In this document: positions 54,732 to 63,916 of the stretch, one piece after another | Layout of the letters: every line of letters starts with the position of its first letter | How positions within the stretch are numbered: position 1 is the stretch's first letter | Origin: RZYY01 sp036794825 | GTDB lineage: Bacteria > Bacteroidota > Bacteroidia > Bacteroidales > 4484-276 | Reading direction: 5' to 3' | Assembly (NCBI GenBank): GCA_036794825.1 | Contig: DAIRGA010000001.1 | Span: 186,001-250,000, forward strand | Length of the DNA: 64,000 nucleotides | Made by a program: the position numbers and the translations under genes | The notes under the pieces: generated by a model | What the model was told of the DNA's origin: nothing | The model's database searches: none | The model's input: only the letters and a program-made list of their open reading frames with translations

Positions 54732-55319
54732 ATGTACCGAATCGCAATATTTGCATCAGGTCATGGATCAAATGCCCAAAGAATTGCTGAGTATTTTGAG
54801 GGTAGTGGCTTTGCCATGGTTGCATTGATTTTGTCAAACAATGAGAATGCCTATGTTTTGAAACGCGCTGCAAATCTTGGAATTCCATTCAAAACTTTCG
54901 ACAGGAAATTGTTTTACCAATCGGATGAAGTTCTGCGCTGGTGCCGGGATGCCAGTATTGACCTTGTTGTCCTGGCTGGTTTTCTTTGGTTGATGCCTGA
55001 ATACTTTGTAAAGGCATATCCAATGCGTATCCTGAACATTCATCCGGCCTTGCTTCCCAAATACGGTGGGAAGGGGATGTACGGCGACAGGGTTCACAGC
55101 GCTGTAATCAATGCCGGAGAGAAGATGAGCGGAATTACTATTCATTTTGTGGACGAGAGATATGACAACGGTCTTATCGTTTTTCAGGCCACATGCGATG
55201 TGGATAAAGAGGATACTCCCGAAATGCTTGCCCATAAAATTCAACGGTTGGAGCATCAATATTTCCCTTCGGTGATCGGTAGTATTCTGAAGGAAATGGC
55301 TGTTAGATCTGAATTGTAA
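54732..55319 (+). CDS. purN: Phosphoribosylglycinamide formyltransferase
   Basis: This 195-residue protein has the GART fold with the N-terminal nucleotide loop IAIFASGHGSNAQ and the catalytic segment MRILNIHPALLPKYGGKGMYGDRVH (Asn, His), followed by the Asp of ITIHFVDERYDNGLI. It transfers formyl from 10-formyl-THF in purine synthesis. It is divergent from acpP; 241 nt separate them with no clear -7 box. Confidence 0.95.
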   Translation: MYRIAIFASGHGSNAQRIAEYFEGSGFAMVALILSNNENAYVLKRAANLGIPFKTFDRKLFYQSDEVLRWCRDASIDLVVLAGFLWLMPEYFVKAYPMRILNIHPALLPKYGGKGMYGDRVHSAVINAGEKMSGITIHFVDERYDNGLIVFQATCDVDKEDTPEMLAHKIQRLEHQYFPSVIGSILKEMAVRSEL

Positions 55320-55398
55320 ATAATTGTTTAAGAGATAGTTTAATGAAAAGTCAATATTTAACTTTAGGTTTCGTTATCAAGAGCCTGTTATTTTTTTA

Positions 55399-55432
55399 TT
55401 GATCTTTCTTTTTATATTTTTGTCAACTTGTT
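55399..55432 (+). promoter_or_regulatory. Promoter of the receiver-cyclase operon
   Basis: Exact -7 box TATTTTTG at 55425-55432 with TTG at 55399-55401 (23-nt spacer), 30 nt before the ATG at 55463. Confidence 0.5.
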
Positions 55433-55462
55433 TTTTTATTACTGCTAACGACTGCAAAAAAA

Positions 55463-55888
55463 ATGGGAAAAAAATACAGAGATCCGTTGAGCTTGCGGGT
55501 CAATTGGAAATACAGGACGATTCTGATTGTTGATGATGTTGTACCAAACTACGAAATCATCAAAGTTGCACTTGAGCCCACGTCCGCAAAGATTGAACAC
55601 GCCAAAACGGGACTTGAAGGTATCCGAAAAGCTCTGGAAAACAAGAAGATAGATGTTGTGCTTATGGATATTAACCTTCCAGGCATCAGCGGAGTTGAAG
55701 CTGCACGCGAACTCAGGCTTCTTAAACCGGACGTTGTAATAATCGGGCAGTCGGCTTTCATAGTCTCTGCCACCCGACAAGAATGTTTTGAGGCTGGTAT
55801 GGATGATTTTTTTATCAAACCAATCAGCTCCGCCGAATTGATTGCAATGATTAGATTGTCGCTTATTAAACGAAACAAAAGAATCTGA
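55463..55888 (+). CDS. Stand-alone CheY-like receiver protein
   Basis: This 141-residue protein consists of a short basic N-terminus and one receiver domain: acidic pair ILIVDDVV (Asp24-25), phosphoacceptor Asp69 in VLMDINLPG and Lys in FFIKPIS. There is no output domain. It lies 21 nt before a gene for a membrane nucleotidyl cyclase, so its output may be control of that enzyme or of a partner phosphorelay; no kinase lies in the operon. Confidence 0.92.
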   Translation: MGKKYRDPLSLRVNWKYRTILIVDDVVPNYEIIKVALEPTSAKIEHAKTGLEGIRKALENKKIDVVLMDINLPGISGVEAARELRLLKPDVVIIGQSAFIVSATRQECFEAGMDDFFIKPISSAELIAMIRLSLIKRNKRI

Positions 55889-55909
55889 TAAACCAATCCA
55901 CCTGATGTG

Positions 55910-57979
55910 ATGGATCACCGGAATAAAATACCCAGCTTTTTCGGGCTTCGCATCTACTTTACCTCTGCATTACTATACCTTTTATTAGTATTGCCCTTTG
56001 CAGGTTTTTTGCTTTTACAGGGCTTACCAGCGCTAATCGAAAAAAGCGGTGCACTTCTCAACCAGGACAAACAAGAAACCACCTCTGCGCCGGTAATCAA
56101 TGATACGATCGTAAGGGAAAATATTTCGGAAGATGAGGGGCTTTTTAAGGTAAAACATGAAGGGCAAACGATAACAGACTCGCAAAATCAACTTCTTAAC
56201 AACTCGTTCAATTTCCTGTTCAACGCGCTGCTGGTTAGTTTGCTTGCTGGCTTTGTTTTCAATTACCCGTTTAAAAGATATTTCCGCCGAAAGCGAAGGA
56301 ACAGGAAGATTTCCGACCGCCTTTTTGCTTTTTGCAAGAAGTATATTCTGTTGTCTCCCTGGATCAATGCCGGCATAGTTGGTGGAGCATTGCTGGCGAC
56401 AATCATCTACATGATTTTTCTTACCATCTCTCTGCAGCACAGGTTCGACGACGACTTTCCGCTTTTCAACCGGTTTCTGCTCATCTCACTGTTTTCGGCA
56501 CTGCTCACCGTGCTGTTTGTTTATTTCTGGGAGAAGCACAGGGTGCACCTTAAATATATAGATCATCTTTATTCAAAAGATGAGCTGAGGCGCAGAGTTT
56601 TCAAAGCAGCCAAAGGGAGAATTAAAAACCGTTTCTGGATTTCGAGCGCTATGACCACCCTGCTGCCACTTTCGATAGTGATTGTTTACCTGATAATGAG
56701 CCTCACAAAGATCAGCGAACTTCAACTCACCTCCCTTTCCGAAGAGCAGATTTCAATTCTGTTCGGCCGCTACAGCGGAATGATGAAAATGATTATAGAA
56801 GACCCCGATCCGGCCGGAAACCTGGGAGGCCTTGTATTTGTAAATGTTCTCGACGGATTAATTATGTTTTTCGGAATCGGTCTGGGCATTTTGGTTTCTT
56901 TTATTTATCTTATCCTTTTTGTAAAATGGACTACACTCGACATTGTTTATCCTGTTAAAGAGTTGATTTACAACATGCAGCGTACCGGGGAACGCAAAAG
57001 TGTCAACTACACCGTCGTCAGAAGCAATGACGAAATTGGAGAGCTTGCTGAGGGGTACAACGATATGGCAGGGCGGATCGAAAGCTATATCTCCAATATT
57101 TCGAGAATGAATGAAGCCTATTTTCGGTTTGTGCCCCGCCAGTTTCTTGATATTCTTGGAAAAGAGAGCATTACCGACATCCAACTTGGCGACCAGGTTC
57201 AAAAAGAGATGTCTGTGCTTTTTACCGACATTCGCGATTTTACTGCCCTTTCGGAGGAGATGACCCCAAAAGAAACTTTCGACTTCCTCAACGACTATCT
57301 AAGCCAGATGGAGCCTGTGATTTCGCGCAACCACGGTTTTATTGACAAATACATCGGCGATTCCATCATGGCGCTTTTCATGGGAAATGTTGAAAACGCC
57401 ATTGACGCCGCCATTGAAATGCGTGCAGCACTGGCTGATTTCAATCTCCGACGTAAGCTCGAAAACAAACTGACCATCCAGAGTGGTATCGGCATCCACA
57501 CCGGAAAGCTTATGCTCGGCATTGTCGGCGGGCACGGCCGAATGGACGGAACTGTTGTTTCCGATGCAGTAAATCTTGCCTCCAGGATCGAAGGGCTTAC
57601 CAAAATGTACGGAACCTCCATCATCATAAGCCAGGATACGCTTATCAGGATTGAAGATCCAACGCGCTACAATTACCGCTTTTTGGATGTGGTGAAGGTA
57701 AAAGGTAAAAAGGAAGCTGCCTACATTTTTGAAGTCCTTGATGGCGAGCCGGCCGACAGCAAAAACCTGAAGATAAAAAGCAAGTACCAGTTTGGAAAAG
57801 GTCTGCAACTTTACAAAAGCAAAGATTTTGATGAAGCCTTGGCGATTTTCAGAAATATCGTTGACGAAAACCCTCTCGACAAGGCAGCTCAACTTTACAT
57901 AGCCCGGTGCAGAAACATAATCGAGTTTGGCCTGCCCGAGGATTGGGACGGTGTGGCAACCATCAAAGACAAATACTAA
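55910..57979 (+). CDS. Membrane class III adenylate/guanylate cyclase with HAMP
   Basis: The ATG at 55910 gives 689 residues. Several membrane helices span about 15-320, with a loop at about 38-98; a HAMP domain follows (about 330-385) and then a class III cyclase catalytic domain (about 410-600). The metal-binding Asp residues are seen in LFTDIRDFT and DKYIGDSIMALF, and the substrate Lys (DKYIGD), Asp and transition-state Asn/Arg in VVSDAVNLASRIE are all present, so the enzyme looks active, with ATP favoured over GTP. A TPR-like tail (about 625-680) ends the protein. The in-frame GTG at 55907 is an alternative start. Confidence 0.93.
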   Translation: MDHRNKIPSFFGLRIYFTSALLYLLLVLPFAGFLLLQGLPALIEKSGALLNQDKQETTSAPVINDTIVRENISEDEGLFKVKHEGQTITDSQNQLLNNSFNFLFNALLVSLLAGFVFNYPFKRYFRRKRRNRKISDRLFAFCKKYILLSPWINAGIVGGALLATIIYMIFLTISLQHRFDDDFPLFNRFLLISLFSALLTVLFVYFWEKHRVHLKYIDHLYSKDELRRRVFKAAKGRIKNRFWISSAMTTLLPLSIVIVYLIMSLTKISELQLTSLSEEQISILFGRYSGMMKMIIEDPDPAGNLGGLVFVNVLDGLIMFFGIGLGILVSFIYLILFVKWTTLDIVYPVKELIYNMQRTGERKSVNYTVVRSNDEIGELAEGYNDMAGRIESYISNISRMNEAYFRFVPRQFLDILGKESITDIQLGDQVQKEMSVLFTDIRDFTALSEEMTPKETFDFLNDYLSQMEPVISRNHGFIDKYIGDSIMALFMGNVENAIDAAIEMRAALADFNLRRKLENKLTIQSGIGIHTGKLMLGIVGGHGRMDGTVVSDAVNLASRIEGLTKMYGTSIIISQDTLIRIEDPTRYNYRFLDVVKVKGKKEAAYIFEVLDGEPADSKNLKIKSKYQFGKGLQLYKSKDFDEALAIFRNIVDENPLDKAAQLYIARCRNIIEFGLPEDWDGVATIKDKY

Positions 57980-57985
57980 GCCCTG

Positions 57986-59017
57986 ATGCCAACAATCGTC
58001 TCCGAAAAAATAAAGTCCTTCCTGCTGCAGGCCTTCATTTCGGCCTTTGTCACAGGAATATTTACCTACCTGTTTTTTCAAAAGCACCCACTGATTTTTC
58101 TTTTGGGATTACTGATTGGCGCTCAAGTATTTACCTACATTTTTCTGTTTGAACATTTCTTTAAAAAAAGGCTTCAAAACAGCTATTTTCTACCAATGCT
58201 CATCTTCAGCACATTGATGTATGTGTTGATTATTATCTTTTCGGTTTTTATTTCTTTCATCATTCTCAATAAATTTGACCTGGAATTCCTTTGGTCATTC
58301 GATTTCAGAGAATTTATCCTCAGCAGCACGATGATGTATGGGTTGATTTTCGGTCTGATAATGAGTTTCCTGTTCAATACATATTCCATGTTTAATACTC
58401 TCCTGGGAAAGAATTTTCTGTTCAGGATTTTCACCGGACGTTATCATAACCCTTTTGAAGAGGAGCGTATTTTTATGTTTCTCGACATGAAATCGTCCAC
58501 TATGATTGCCGAAAAGATTGGCCACAAGGCATTTCTCAACCTGCTCAACGATTTTTTTCTTGATCTTTCGGAGCCAGTAATTGCCACAAAAGGAGAGATT
58601 TACAAATATGTAGGGGACGAAGCCATTATCACCTGGAAGATGAAGCCGGGGTTGAAGATGCAAAGCCCTGTGAGAAGTTTTTATCTTTTTGAAGATAAAA
58701 TCAGCCACAGAACAAGTCATTACCTCACAAAATACGGACTAGTCCCGCAATTTAAAGCCGGTGTACATGGGGGAATAGTAGTAACCGGTGAGCTGGGTTA
58801 CACAAAAAAAGAGATAACCTTCCTGGGAGATGTGTTGAATACCACAGCCCGCATCGAGGCGGTCTGCAACGAATTCGATAAGAATCTGATTATTTCTGAT
58901 GAATTGTTGCAAAAGATGAATCTTACGGATGACCACGAAATAACACCTCTCGGAGAAATGAAATTCAGAGGTAAAGAGCGGACAATTTGCATCTCGGCAG
59001 TGGAAAAGAAAAACTGA
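57986..59017 (+). CDS. Second membrane class III nucleotidyl cyclase
   Basis: This 343-residue protein has about four or five helices in the first 140 residues and then a catalytic domain (about 155-340). The metal Asp residues occur in MFLDMKSSTM and IYKYVGDEAIITW, and the Lys, Asp, Asn and Arg of LGDVLNTTARIE are retained, so it also looks competent. There is no HAMP domain. Its ATG follows the first cyclase's stop by 6 nt, so both are made from one transcript. Two adjacent cyclases behind a receiver gene are unusual; they may form a heterodimer or respond to different signals. Confidence 0.92.
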   Translation: MPTIVSEKIKSFLLQAFISAFVTGIFTYLFFQKHPLIFLLGLLIGAQVFTYIFLFEHFFKKRLQNSYFLPMLIFSTLMYVLIIIFSVFISFIILNKFDLEFLWSFDFREFILSSTMMYGLIFGLIMSFLFNTYSMFNTLLGKNFLFRIFTGRYHNPFEEERIFMFLDMKSSTMIAEKIGHKAFLNLLNDFFLDLSEPVIATKGEIYKYVGDEAIITWKMKPGLKMQSPVRSFYLFEDKISHRTSHYLTKYGLVPQFKAGVHGGIVVTGELGYTKKEITFLGDVLNTTARIEAVCNEFDKNLIISDELLQKMNLTDDHEITPLGEMKFRGKERTICISAVEKKN

Positions 59018-59079
59018 ACGCTTAACCTGATCAAAATATAAAATCCCTCATGCCGTTGTTTAGCCCATACATCCAATCT

Positions 59080-60615
59080 ATGTCAGCCCGTTACGCCACA
59101 ACAGTTTTATTGCTAATTTCAAGTATATGGATTTTGCCGGCTCTAGCCCAAAGCCATTTTGATCCCAACGGGTTCAACATTTTTTATTACCCCAACGGCG
59201 TGAAATCAAGCGAAGGATACATGCGCGATGGCCAACCTGATGGATTCTGGAAAACCTATTACGAAAACGGCCAGTTGAAATCAGAAGGCAACCGTAAGGA
59301 CTTTTTACTCGACAGCACCTGGGTATTTTACGATGAAAAAGGTATTAAAGTGTTGCTTATCAATTACAAAGCAGGCCTGAAGGAAGGAAAGAGAATAACC
59401 TATCGTGAAGGAGAAACCATTGAAGAAAATTTTGTGGATGATATCAAGCAGGGACTCACAACCTACTATTACCCCAACAACACCGTTTTCAGGACCATCA
59501 ATTATGATAACGGCCTCGAAGACGGGCTTGCCAAGGAGTTTGCCGACGATGGCCGCGTGGTTCTCCTTACTACTTACCGCAAAGGTTTCATGGTCAGCCG
59601 CGAACGAATCAACCGGCTCGATTCCGAAACCAGAAAACAGGGACACTGGAAGTTTTTTCACGAAAACGGGCTGGTGAAACTTGAAGGATTTTTTCTGAAC
59701 GATCAGCGAAACGGATATTTCAAAGAGTATGACCAGGCAGGGAAACTGATTACAGCAACAAAATGGATTGAAGGTCAGCAGCAGAAGGATGCTGAAGAAC
59801 TTGCCAAACTTGAAGTCGTGAGGGATTATTATCCCGACGGAAAAGTGGCTATTTTTCAGACTTTCAAAAATGGCGTGCCTCATGGGGTCAGGCGGGAGTA
59901 TTCAACTGCCGGAGAAATAACAGCCGGATATGTTTATCAGGACGGAAAACGAATTGCTGATGGAATTACCCGTGAAGACGGCGTCAGAAACGGCCCCTGG
60001 AAAGATTATTATCCCGGCGGAGAACTTAGAGCGGAAGGAAATTACCAGGATGGTAAAATGGTTGGAAAATGGAAATTCTATCAGTTGAACGGCAGGGTAG
60101 AGCAGACCGGAGAATACGATAAACAGGGCAGGCCAGTCGGAAAGTGGCTGTGGTATTATCCTTCAGGAAATCTGCTTCGCGAAGAGAACTACATTGCCGG
60201 CAAACCCGACGGCATGATGACAGAGTTTTCGGAAGAGGGCGATATAATAGCCGAAGGGGATTATATTGATGGTGAAGAGGAAGGTCAATGGAGCTATGAC
60301 CTGGGCAATTTTAAAGAAAAAGGCGGCTATTCCTATGGTTTGCGGCATGGCATATGGGAACATTTTTACAGCGATGGAACCTTGAGGTTTGTGGGCGAAT
60401 TTGTTGACGGAAAACCGAACGGTAAACATATTACCTACTGGGACAATGGAAAAATTAAAGACGAAGTTACTTTCAACATGGGCATCAGGGAGGGAAATGC
60501 CTTCAGCTATGATTACAATGGCGCGCTCATTATTACCATCACCTACAGGAGCGGCGCTGAAATTTCTTACGACGGCATCAAAATTGACCCTCTGGTGGTG
60601 GAAGATAGCGATTGA
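59080..60615 (+). CDS. Secreted MORN-repeat protein
   Basis: The ATG at 59080 gives 511 residues with a signal peptide (MSARYATTVLLLISSIWILP, then ALAQ). Almost the whole mature protein consists of MORN-like repeats of about 23 residues (YYPNGVKSSEGYMRDGQPDG; YYENGQLKSEG; YYPGGELRAEGNYQDGKMVG; WDNGKIKDEVTFNMGI), roughly 18 of them. MORN/YwqK-type repeat proteins are common in Bacteroidetes; annotation as 'antitoxin' stems from YwqK and should not be taken literally. The gene follows the second cyclase by about 60 nt on the same strand. An upstream ATG at 59050 would add 10 residues to the signal peptide. Confidence 0.85.
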   Translation: MSARYATTVLLLISSIWILPALAQSHFDPNGFNIFYYPNGVKSSEGYMRDGQPDGFWKTYYENGQLKSEGNRKDFLLDSTWVFYDEKGIKVLLINYKAGLKEGKRITYREGETIEENFVDDIKQGLTTYYYPNNTVFRTINYDNGLEDGLAKEFADDGRVVLLTTYRKGFMVSRERINRLDSETRKQGHWKFFHENGLVKLEGFFLNDQRNGYFKEYDQAGKLITATKWIEGQQQKDAEELAKLEVVRDYYPDGKVAIFQTFKNGVPHGVRREYSTAGEITAGYVYQDGKRIADGITREDGVRNGPWKDYYPGGELRAEGNYQDGKMVGKWKFYQLNGRVEQTGEYDKQGRPVGKWLWYYPSGNLLREENYIAGKPDGMMTEFSEEGDIIAEGDYIDGEEEGQWSYDLGNFKEKGGYSYGLRHGIWEHFYSDGTLRFVGEFVDGKPNGKHITYWDNGKIKDEVTFNMGIREGNAFSYDYNGALIITITYRSGAEISYDGIKIDPLVVEDSD

Positions 60616-60632
60616 ACAAGTAAATGATCCGT

Positions 60633-61727
60633 TTACCCGTTGTATTTATATACCTTTCCCGGCAAAACCCTAACCATCCCCTTAAACTCAAGGTTGAGCA
60701 ATGCCGCAGCTACCATGGTCATATTCAGATCGCTTCTGATTGCAATTTCATCAATTCCCATTTCACCGTTGACCCTCATAATTCCGGCAATTTTTTCCTC
60801 GTTAGGCGATAATTCATCGAACAATTCAGGCTGAATCGCTTTGGATTTTTCAGTTTTATTTTCCCATCCCATCAAATTGGCCAGGTCTGAAGCATCTTGT
60901 ATCAGGGCAGCCTTGTTGTCGCGGATAAGCAGGTTGCAGCCTTCTGACCATGTGTCATCAATTCGGCCGGGAATGGCAAATACATCGCGGCTATAAGAGT
61001 TTGCAATATCGGCTGTAATTAAAGCGCCGCCTGATTTTGCTGCCTCAATCACCACGGTGGCATCAGCCATACCTGCGATAATCCTGTTTCGTTGTGGAAA
61101 ATTTTCACGATCAGGAGTTGTGCCGCTCATAAATTCAGTAATCAGGCCTCCATGTTCAACCATTTTTGCGGCAAGGCTTCTGTTCAGGTAAGGGTAGATC
61201 CGGTCAAGACCATGCCCCAGCACCGCCACTGTATTCAGATGATTATCGAGCGCAGCCCGGTGTGCACAGGTGTCAATTCCGTAGGCCAGTCCACTCAGAA
61301 TCAAAACATTGTACCCGGCCAGCCCCCTGATTAATTTTTCGCACACCGATTTTCCGTAGTCCGTTGCTTTTCGGGTTCCAACGATGCTAACAATCCTGGG
61401 TACATTCAAGGGGGCTGATCCTTTGTAATAGAGAAGCAGCGGGCTGTCTTCGCAATTTTTAAGAAGTTCCGGGTAGTTTTTATCCAGGTAAAACAATGGG
61501 GTGATGTTGTGTTTTTCAACAAACCTCAGCTCCTCCTCAGCGCGGTGCAAAACGTTGTGATTCAGGATACTGCTTACCAGTTTTTCGCCAATACCGGGAA
61601 TCTTTTCCAGAGCTTCCCTTTTTTGTTTAAAAATCGCTTCGACACCCCCGCAATAGGCCACGAGTTTTTTCCCGAGCACATCGCCCACACCAGGAAGTAA
61701 AGTCAATGCAATCTGATATAGTAACAT
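60633..61727 (-). CDS. dprA: DNA-processing protein DprA
   Basis: The ATG at 61725-61727 gives 364 residues: an N-terminal helix-hairpin-helix (LLPGVGDVLGKKLVAYCGG and KIPGIGEKLVSSIL), the Rossmann-like DprA domain (about 75-290, VGTRKATDYGKSVCEKLIRG, SGLAYGIDTCAHRAAL and AKSGGALITADIANSYSRDVFAIPG) and a C-terminal winged-helix (about 305-362). It loads RecA on incoming single strands in natural transformation. The in-frame TTG at 61736 is less likely. Confidence 0.95.
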   Translation of the reverse strand: MLLYQIALTLLPGVGDVLGKKLVAYCGGVEAIFKQKREALEKIPGIGEKLVSSILNHNVLHRAEEELRFVEKHNITPLFYLDKNYPELLKNCEDSPLLLYYKGSAPLNVPRIVSIVGTRKATDYGKSVCEKLIRGLAGYNVLILSGLAYGIDTCAHRAALDNHLNTVAVLGHGLDRIYPYLNRSLAAKMVEHGGLITEFMSGTTPDRENFPQRNRIIAGMADATVVIEAAKSGGALITADIANSYSRDVFAIPGRIDDTWSEGCNLLIRDNKAALIQDASDLANLMGWENKTEKSKAIQPELFDELSPNEEKIAGIMRVNGEMGIDEIAIRSDLNMTMVAAALLNLEFKGMVRVLPGKVYKYNG

Positions 61728-61814
61728 GGGGTTCAAAAAAATGAGGGGTTAAAAGTAGGTAAATTATTCAATGGTGAGGACGATTTCCGAAAAGTTCAAA
61801 TCTGACGTAAAGTA

Positions 61815-61822
61815 TATCTTTG
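61815..61822 (+). promoter_or_regulatory. -7 box of lgt (TATCTTTG)
   Basis: Exact TAnnTTTG match 14 nt before the ATG at 61837. It lies inside the longer reading from 61771 and therefore argues for the 61837 start with a very short leader. Confidence 0.45.
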
Positions 61823-61836
61823 CCAAAAAAATTCTC

Positions 61837-62610
61837 ATGCTCAGCTACATCCATTGGAGCGTTAATCCTGAAATATTTCCCGGCTTTTTACCGGTCAGGT
61901 GGTACGGATTGTTGTTTGCGGCTGCCTTTTTCTTTGGCTACCTGGTACTCATCCGAATTTTCAGGAACGAAAAATTACCGGTAAGTCTTCTCGATCAACT
62001 GGCCTTGTATGTCTTCATTGCCACGATCATAGGAGCCAGGCTGGGACATGTGATGTTCTACGAACCAGCCTATTTTCTTGCCGATCCGCTGTCGGTTTTC
62101 AAAATCTGGCAGGGAGGCCTGGCTTCGCATGGTGCTGCTATCGGGATTCTGATTGCCATCTGGCTGTTTTCTCGAAAAAACAAAAAGTCTTATTTCTGGG
62201 TTCTCGACCGATTGGTGATCGTGGTAGCTCTTGGCGGGTTTTTTATCCGAATGGGCAACCTGATGAACTCCGAAATTTATGGTCATGTTACCACGCTGCC
62301 ATGGGGTTTTATTTTTACTTCAGAAGATGAAATGCCCCGCCACCCTACCCAGATTTACGAAGGACTGAGCTACCTCGCAATTTTTGGTTACCTGCTGTGG
62401 TACTACTGGCATAAGGAGGGCAAACCCAAGCCGGGATTTATTTTCGGGATGTTTCTTATTCTTCTTTTCGCGGTGCGGTTTTTAATTGAGTTTGTGAAAG
62501 AGCCGCAGGTGACTTTCGAAACCAACATGGCGCTGAATATGGGGCAAATACTCAGCTTACCTTTTATAATTGCAGGACTGGTTATCGTTTTCAGGAAGAA
62601 TGCGAAATGA
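61837..62610 (+). CDS. lgt: Prolipoprotein diacylglyceryl transferase
   Basis: The ATG at 61837 gives 257 residues beginning MLSYIHWSVNPEIFPGF, the usual Lgt start. Seven membrane helices are seen, with the signatures ARLGHVMFYEPAYF, GGLASHGAAIGIL (catalytic His-Gly-Ala region) and IRMGNLMNSEIYGHVT, then RHPTQIYEGLSYL. It attaches diacylglycerol to the lipobox cysteine of prelipoproteins, such as the one encoded at 50207. The frame opens 22 codons earlier, but those residues look non-native. Confidence 0.95.
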   Translation: MLSYIHWSVNPEIFPGFLPVRWYGLLFAAAFFFGYLVLIRIFRNEKLPVSLLDQLALYVFIATIIGARLGHVMFYEPAYFLADPLSVFKIWQGGLASHGAAIGILIAIWLFSRKNKKSYFWVLDRLVIVVALGGFFIRMGNLMNSEIYGHVTTLPWGFIFTSEDEMPRHPTQIYEGLSYLAIFGYLLWYYWHKEGKPKPGFIFGMFLILLFAVRFLIEFVKEPQVTFETNMALNMGQILSLPFIIAGLVIVFRKNAK

Positions 62611-62621
62611 TAAAAAAATTC

Positions 62622-62650
62622 ATTGCCAGCCGGGAAAAGTTTTATTTTTG
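62622..62650 (+). promoter_or_regulatory. Promoter of the tRNA gene
   Basis: TTG (62623-62625) and exact -7 box TATTTTTG (62643-62650), spacer 17 nt, 22 nt before the tRNA. Confidence 0.55.
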
Positions 62651-62672
62651 CAGCCGTTTTGTTTGACTTGAT

Positions 62673-62746
62673 GGGGCGTTAGCTCAGTTGGCTAGAGCGT
62701 TAGACTGGCAGTCTAAAGGTCATGGGTTCGATTCCCATACGCTCCA
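62673..62746 (+). tRNA. tRNA-Ala (anticodon GGC)
   Basis: This 74-nt cloverleaf has acceptor stem GGGGCGT/ACGCTCC with the G3:U70 wobble pair that identifies tRNA-Ala, D-arm GCTC/GAGC, anticodon stem TTAGA/TCTAA with loop CTGGCAG (anticodon GGC), and T-arm ATGGG-TTCGATT-CCCAT. The discriminator is A. CCA is not encoded (ACTCA follows). Confidence 0.95.
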
Positions 62747-62758
62747 CTCACTTTATCT

Positions 62759-62793
62759 AAAGGCTTGTAAGCGAAAAGTTTACAAGCCTTTTT
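62759..62793 (+). terminator. Terminator after the tRNA
   Basis: AAAGGCTTGTAA (62759-62770) pairs with TTACAAGCCTTT (62780-62791), followed by TT. Perfect 12-bp stem. Confidence 0.85.
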
Positions 62794-62962
62794 AATTAAA
62801 CCCACGAAGTTCAAACCCGATTTTGATCCCCCATTTCTTTCATTTAACCGACAGAATCAGTTGATTTAACATTTCATTAGCATCATTTAACACCTTGTTA
62901 ACATTTCGGCTTTCATATTAATCGAAGTTTGCACCTTTTTTCAGGTCGTTGATATTAAGAAT

Positions 62963-63916
62963 ATGAAAATGAAACCATTAGATTTTCTTTCTTCGTTAAT
63001 CAAAAAAATCACATCCCAACTTATGGAAAATACTGTTCAAAATGATAATGTTTCTGAAAATCAGATAAATGAAGAACATAATTTAAACTCACATGATATG
63101 GCCAACAACAGCACAGCTCCTGGGTTACGAAAAACTCCGATGGATGTTTTCCCGGCCATTTTCAATGGCATAGGTATCGGGCTACTTCTTGGGCTTTTGC
63201 TTGGTTTATCCATTTCTCCGGTGGTGAGTGGCGTTATTGCCACCATCTCTTCGATGCTTGCCGTGCTTATCGGGTTGAACGAAAAATTTCTTGACCCGCT
63301 AAAAAGCATACGGATAGGCGCATTCGGACTTTTTGCGGTTGTCGGTATTTTGGCCGGAATTTACATGAGGGCAAATGACCCTTTTGCCCCGTCGCTTTCT
63401 GATAAAAAACAACAATATCTTGATGCCGGGTTTAAGGAGGAGGAAGCAAAATCATTTATCACAGGGTTTATTCTTTCTGACACGGGACAAGCACGCCGTC
63501 AGGCCAATGTTCTTTACTCGTCAACCGTAGATGCCGGCGCCTGCGACGTGTTGCAGTATGCAAGCACCGAAACCCCTGCAGAAGAGTTGATGAACACTTT
63601 TAAAACTGCTGGTGGTGCATGGAAGAAATTTGCTGAGTCGTTTTCGGCTGATCTTCCGGCAGAACAGGTTTCAAAGGCGCTGCTTGCTATCAGGGATAGC
63701 TTTTGCAACATGCAGTCCGGCGGGAAAATTACCGTAACCAACCTTGAACTGATCAAAATGATCAAAAGCGGCGATTCCACCGAAAGCATTGAAAAACAGT
63801 TGACTGATGCCGGTGGTATTTGGGCTGTGATCGTTTCCAGAATTTCGGAGAGTTTTTCATCTGACGAAAGAAAACCAGTTTATTTAACCACCATCAAAAT
63901 TTTATCTTATGAATAA
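62963..63916 (+). CDS. Hypothetical protein with two membrane helices
   Basis: This protein of 317 residues is not recognised. A polar N-terminus (about 1-65) is followed by two hydrophobic helices (GIGIGLLLGLLLGLSISPVVSGVIATI and IGAFGLFAVVGILAGIYM) and a mostly helical soluble region (about 140-317) with a conserved-looking Cys pair (AGACDVLQY; DSFCNMQ). Repeated phrases LDAGFKEEEAKSFI and LTDAGGIWAVIVSRISESF suggest two helical modules. Its stop overlaps the next start by 7 nt, so it heads an operon that leaves the window. Confidence 0.7.
   Translation: MKMKPLDFLSSLIKKITSQLMENTVQNDNVSENQINEEHNLNSHDMANNSTAPGLRKTPMDVFPAIFNGIGIGLLLGLLLGLSISPVVSGVIATISSMLAVLIGLNEKFLDPLKSIRIGAFGLFAVVGILAGIYMRANDPFAPSLSDKKQQYLDAGFKEEEAKSFITGFILSDTGQARRQANVLYSSTVDAGACDVLQYASTETPAEELMNTFKTAGGAWKKFAESFSADLPAEQVSKALLAIRDSFCNMQSGGKITVTNLELIKMIKSGDSTESIEKQLTDAGGIWAVIVSRISESFSSDERKPVYLTTIKILSYE

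Noticed and set aside
57299..58087. Open frame of 262 codons on the minus strand
   Set aside because: Antisense to the two cyclase genes; no support.
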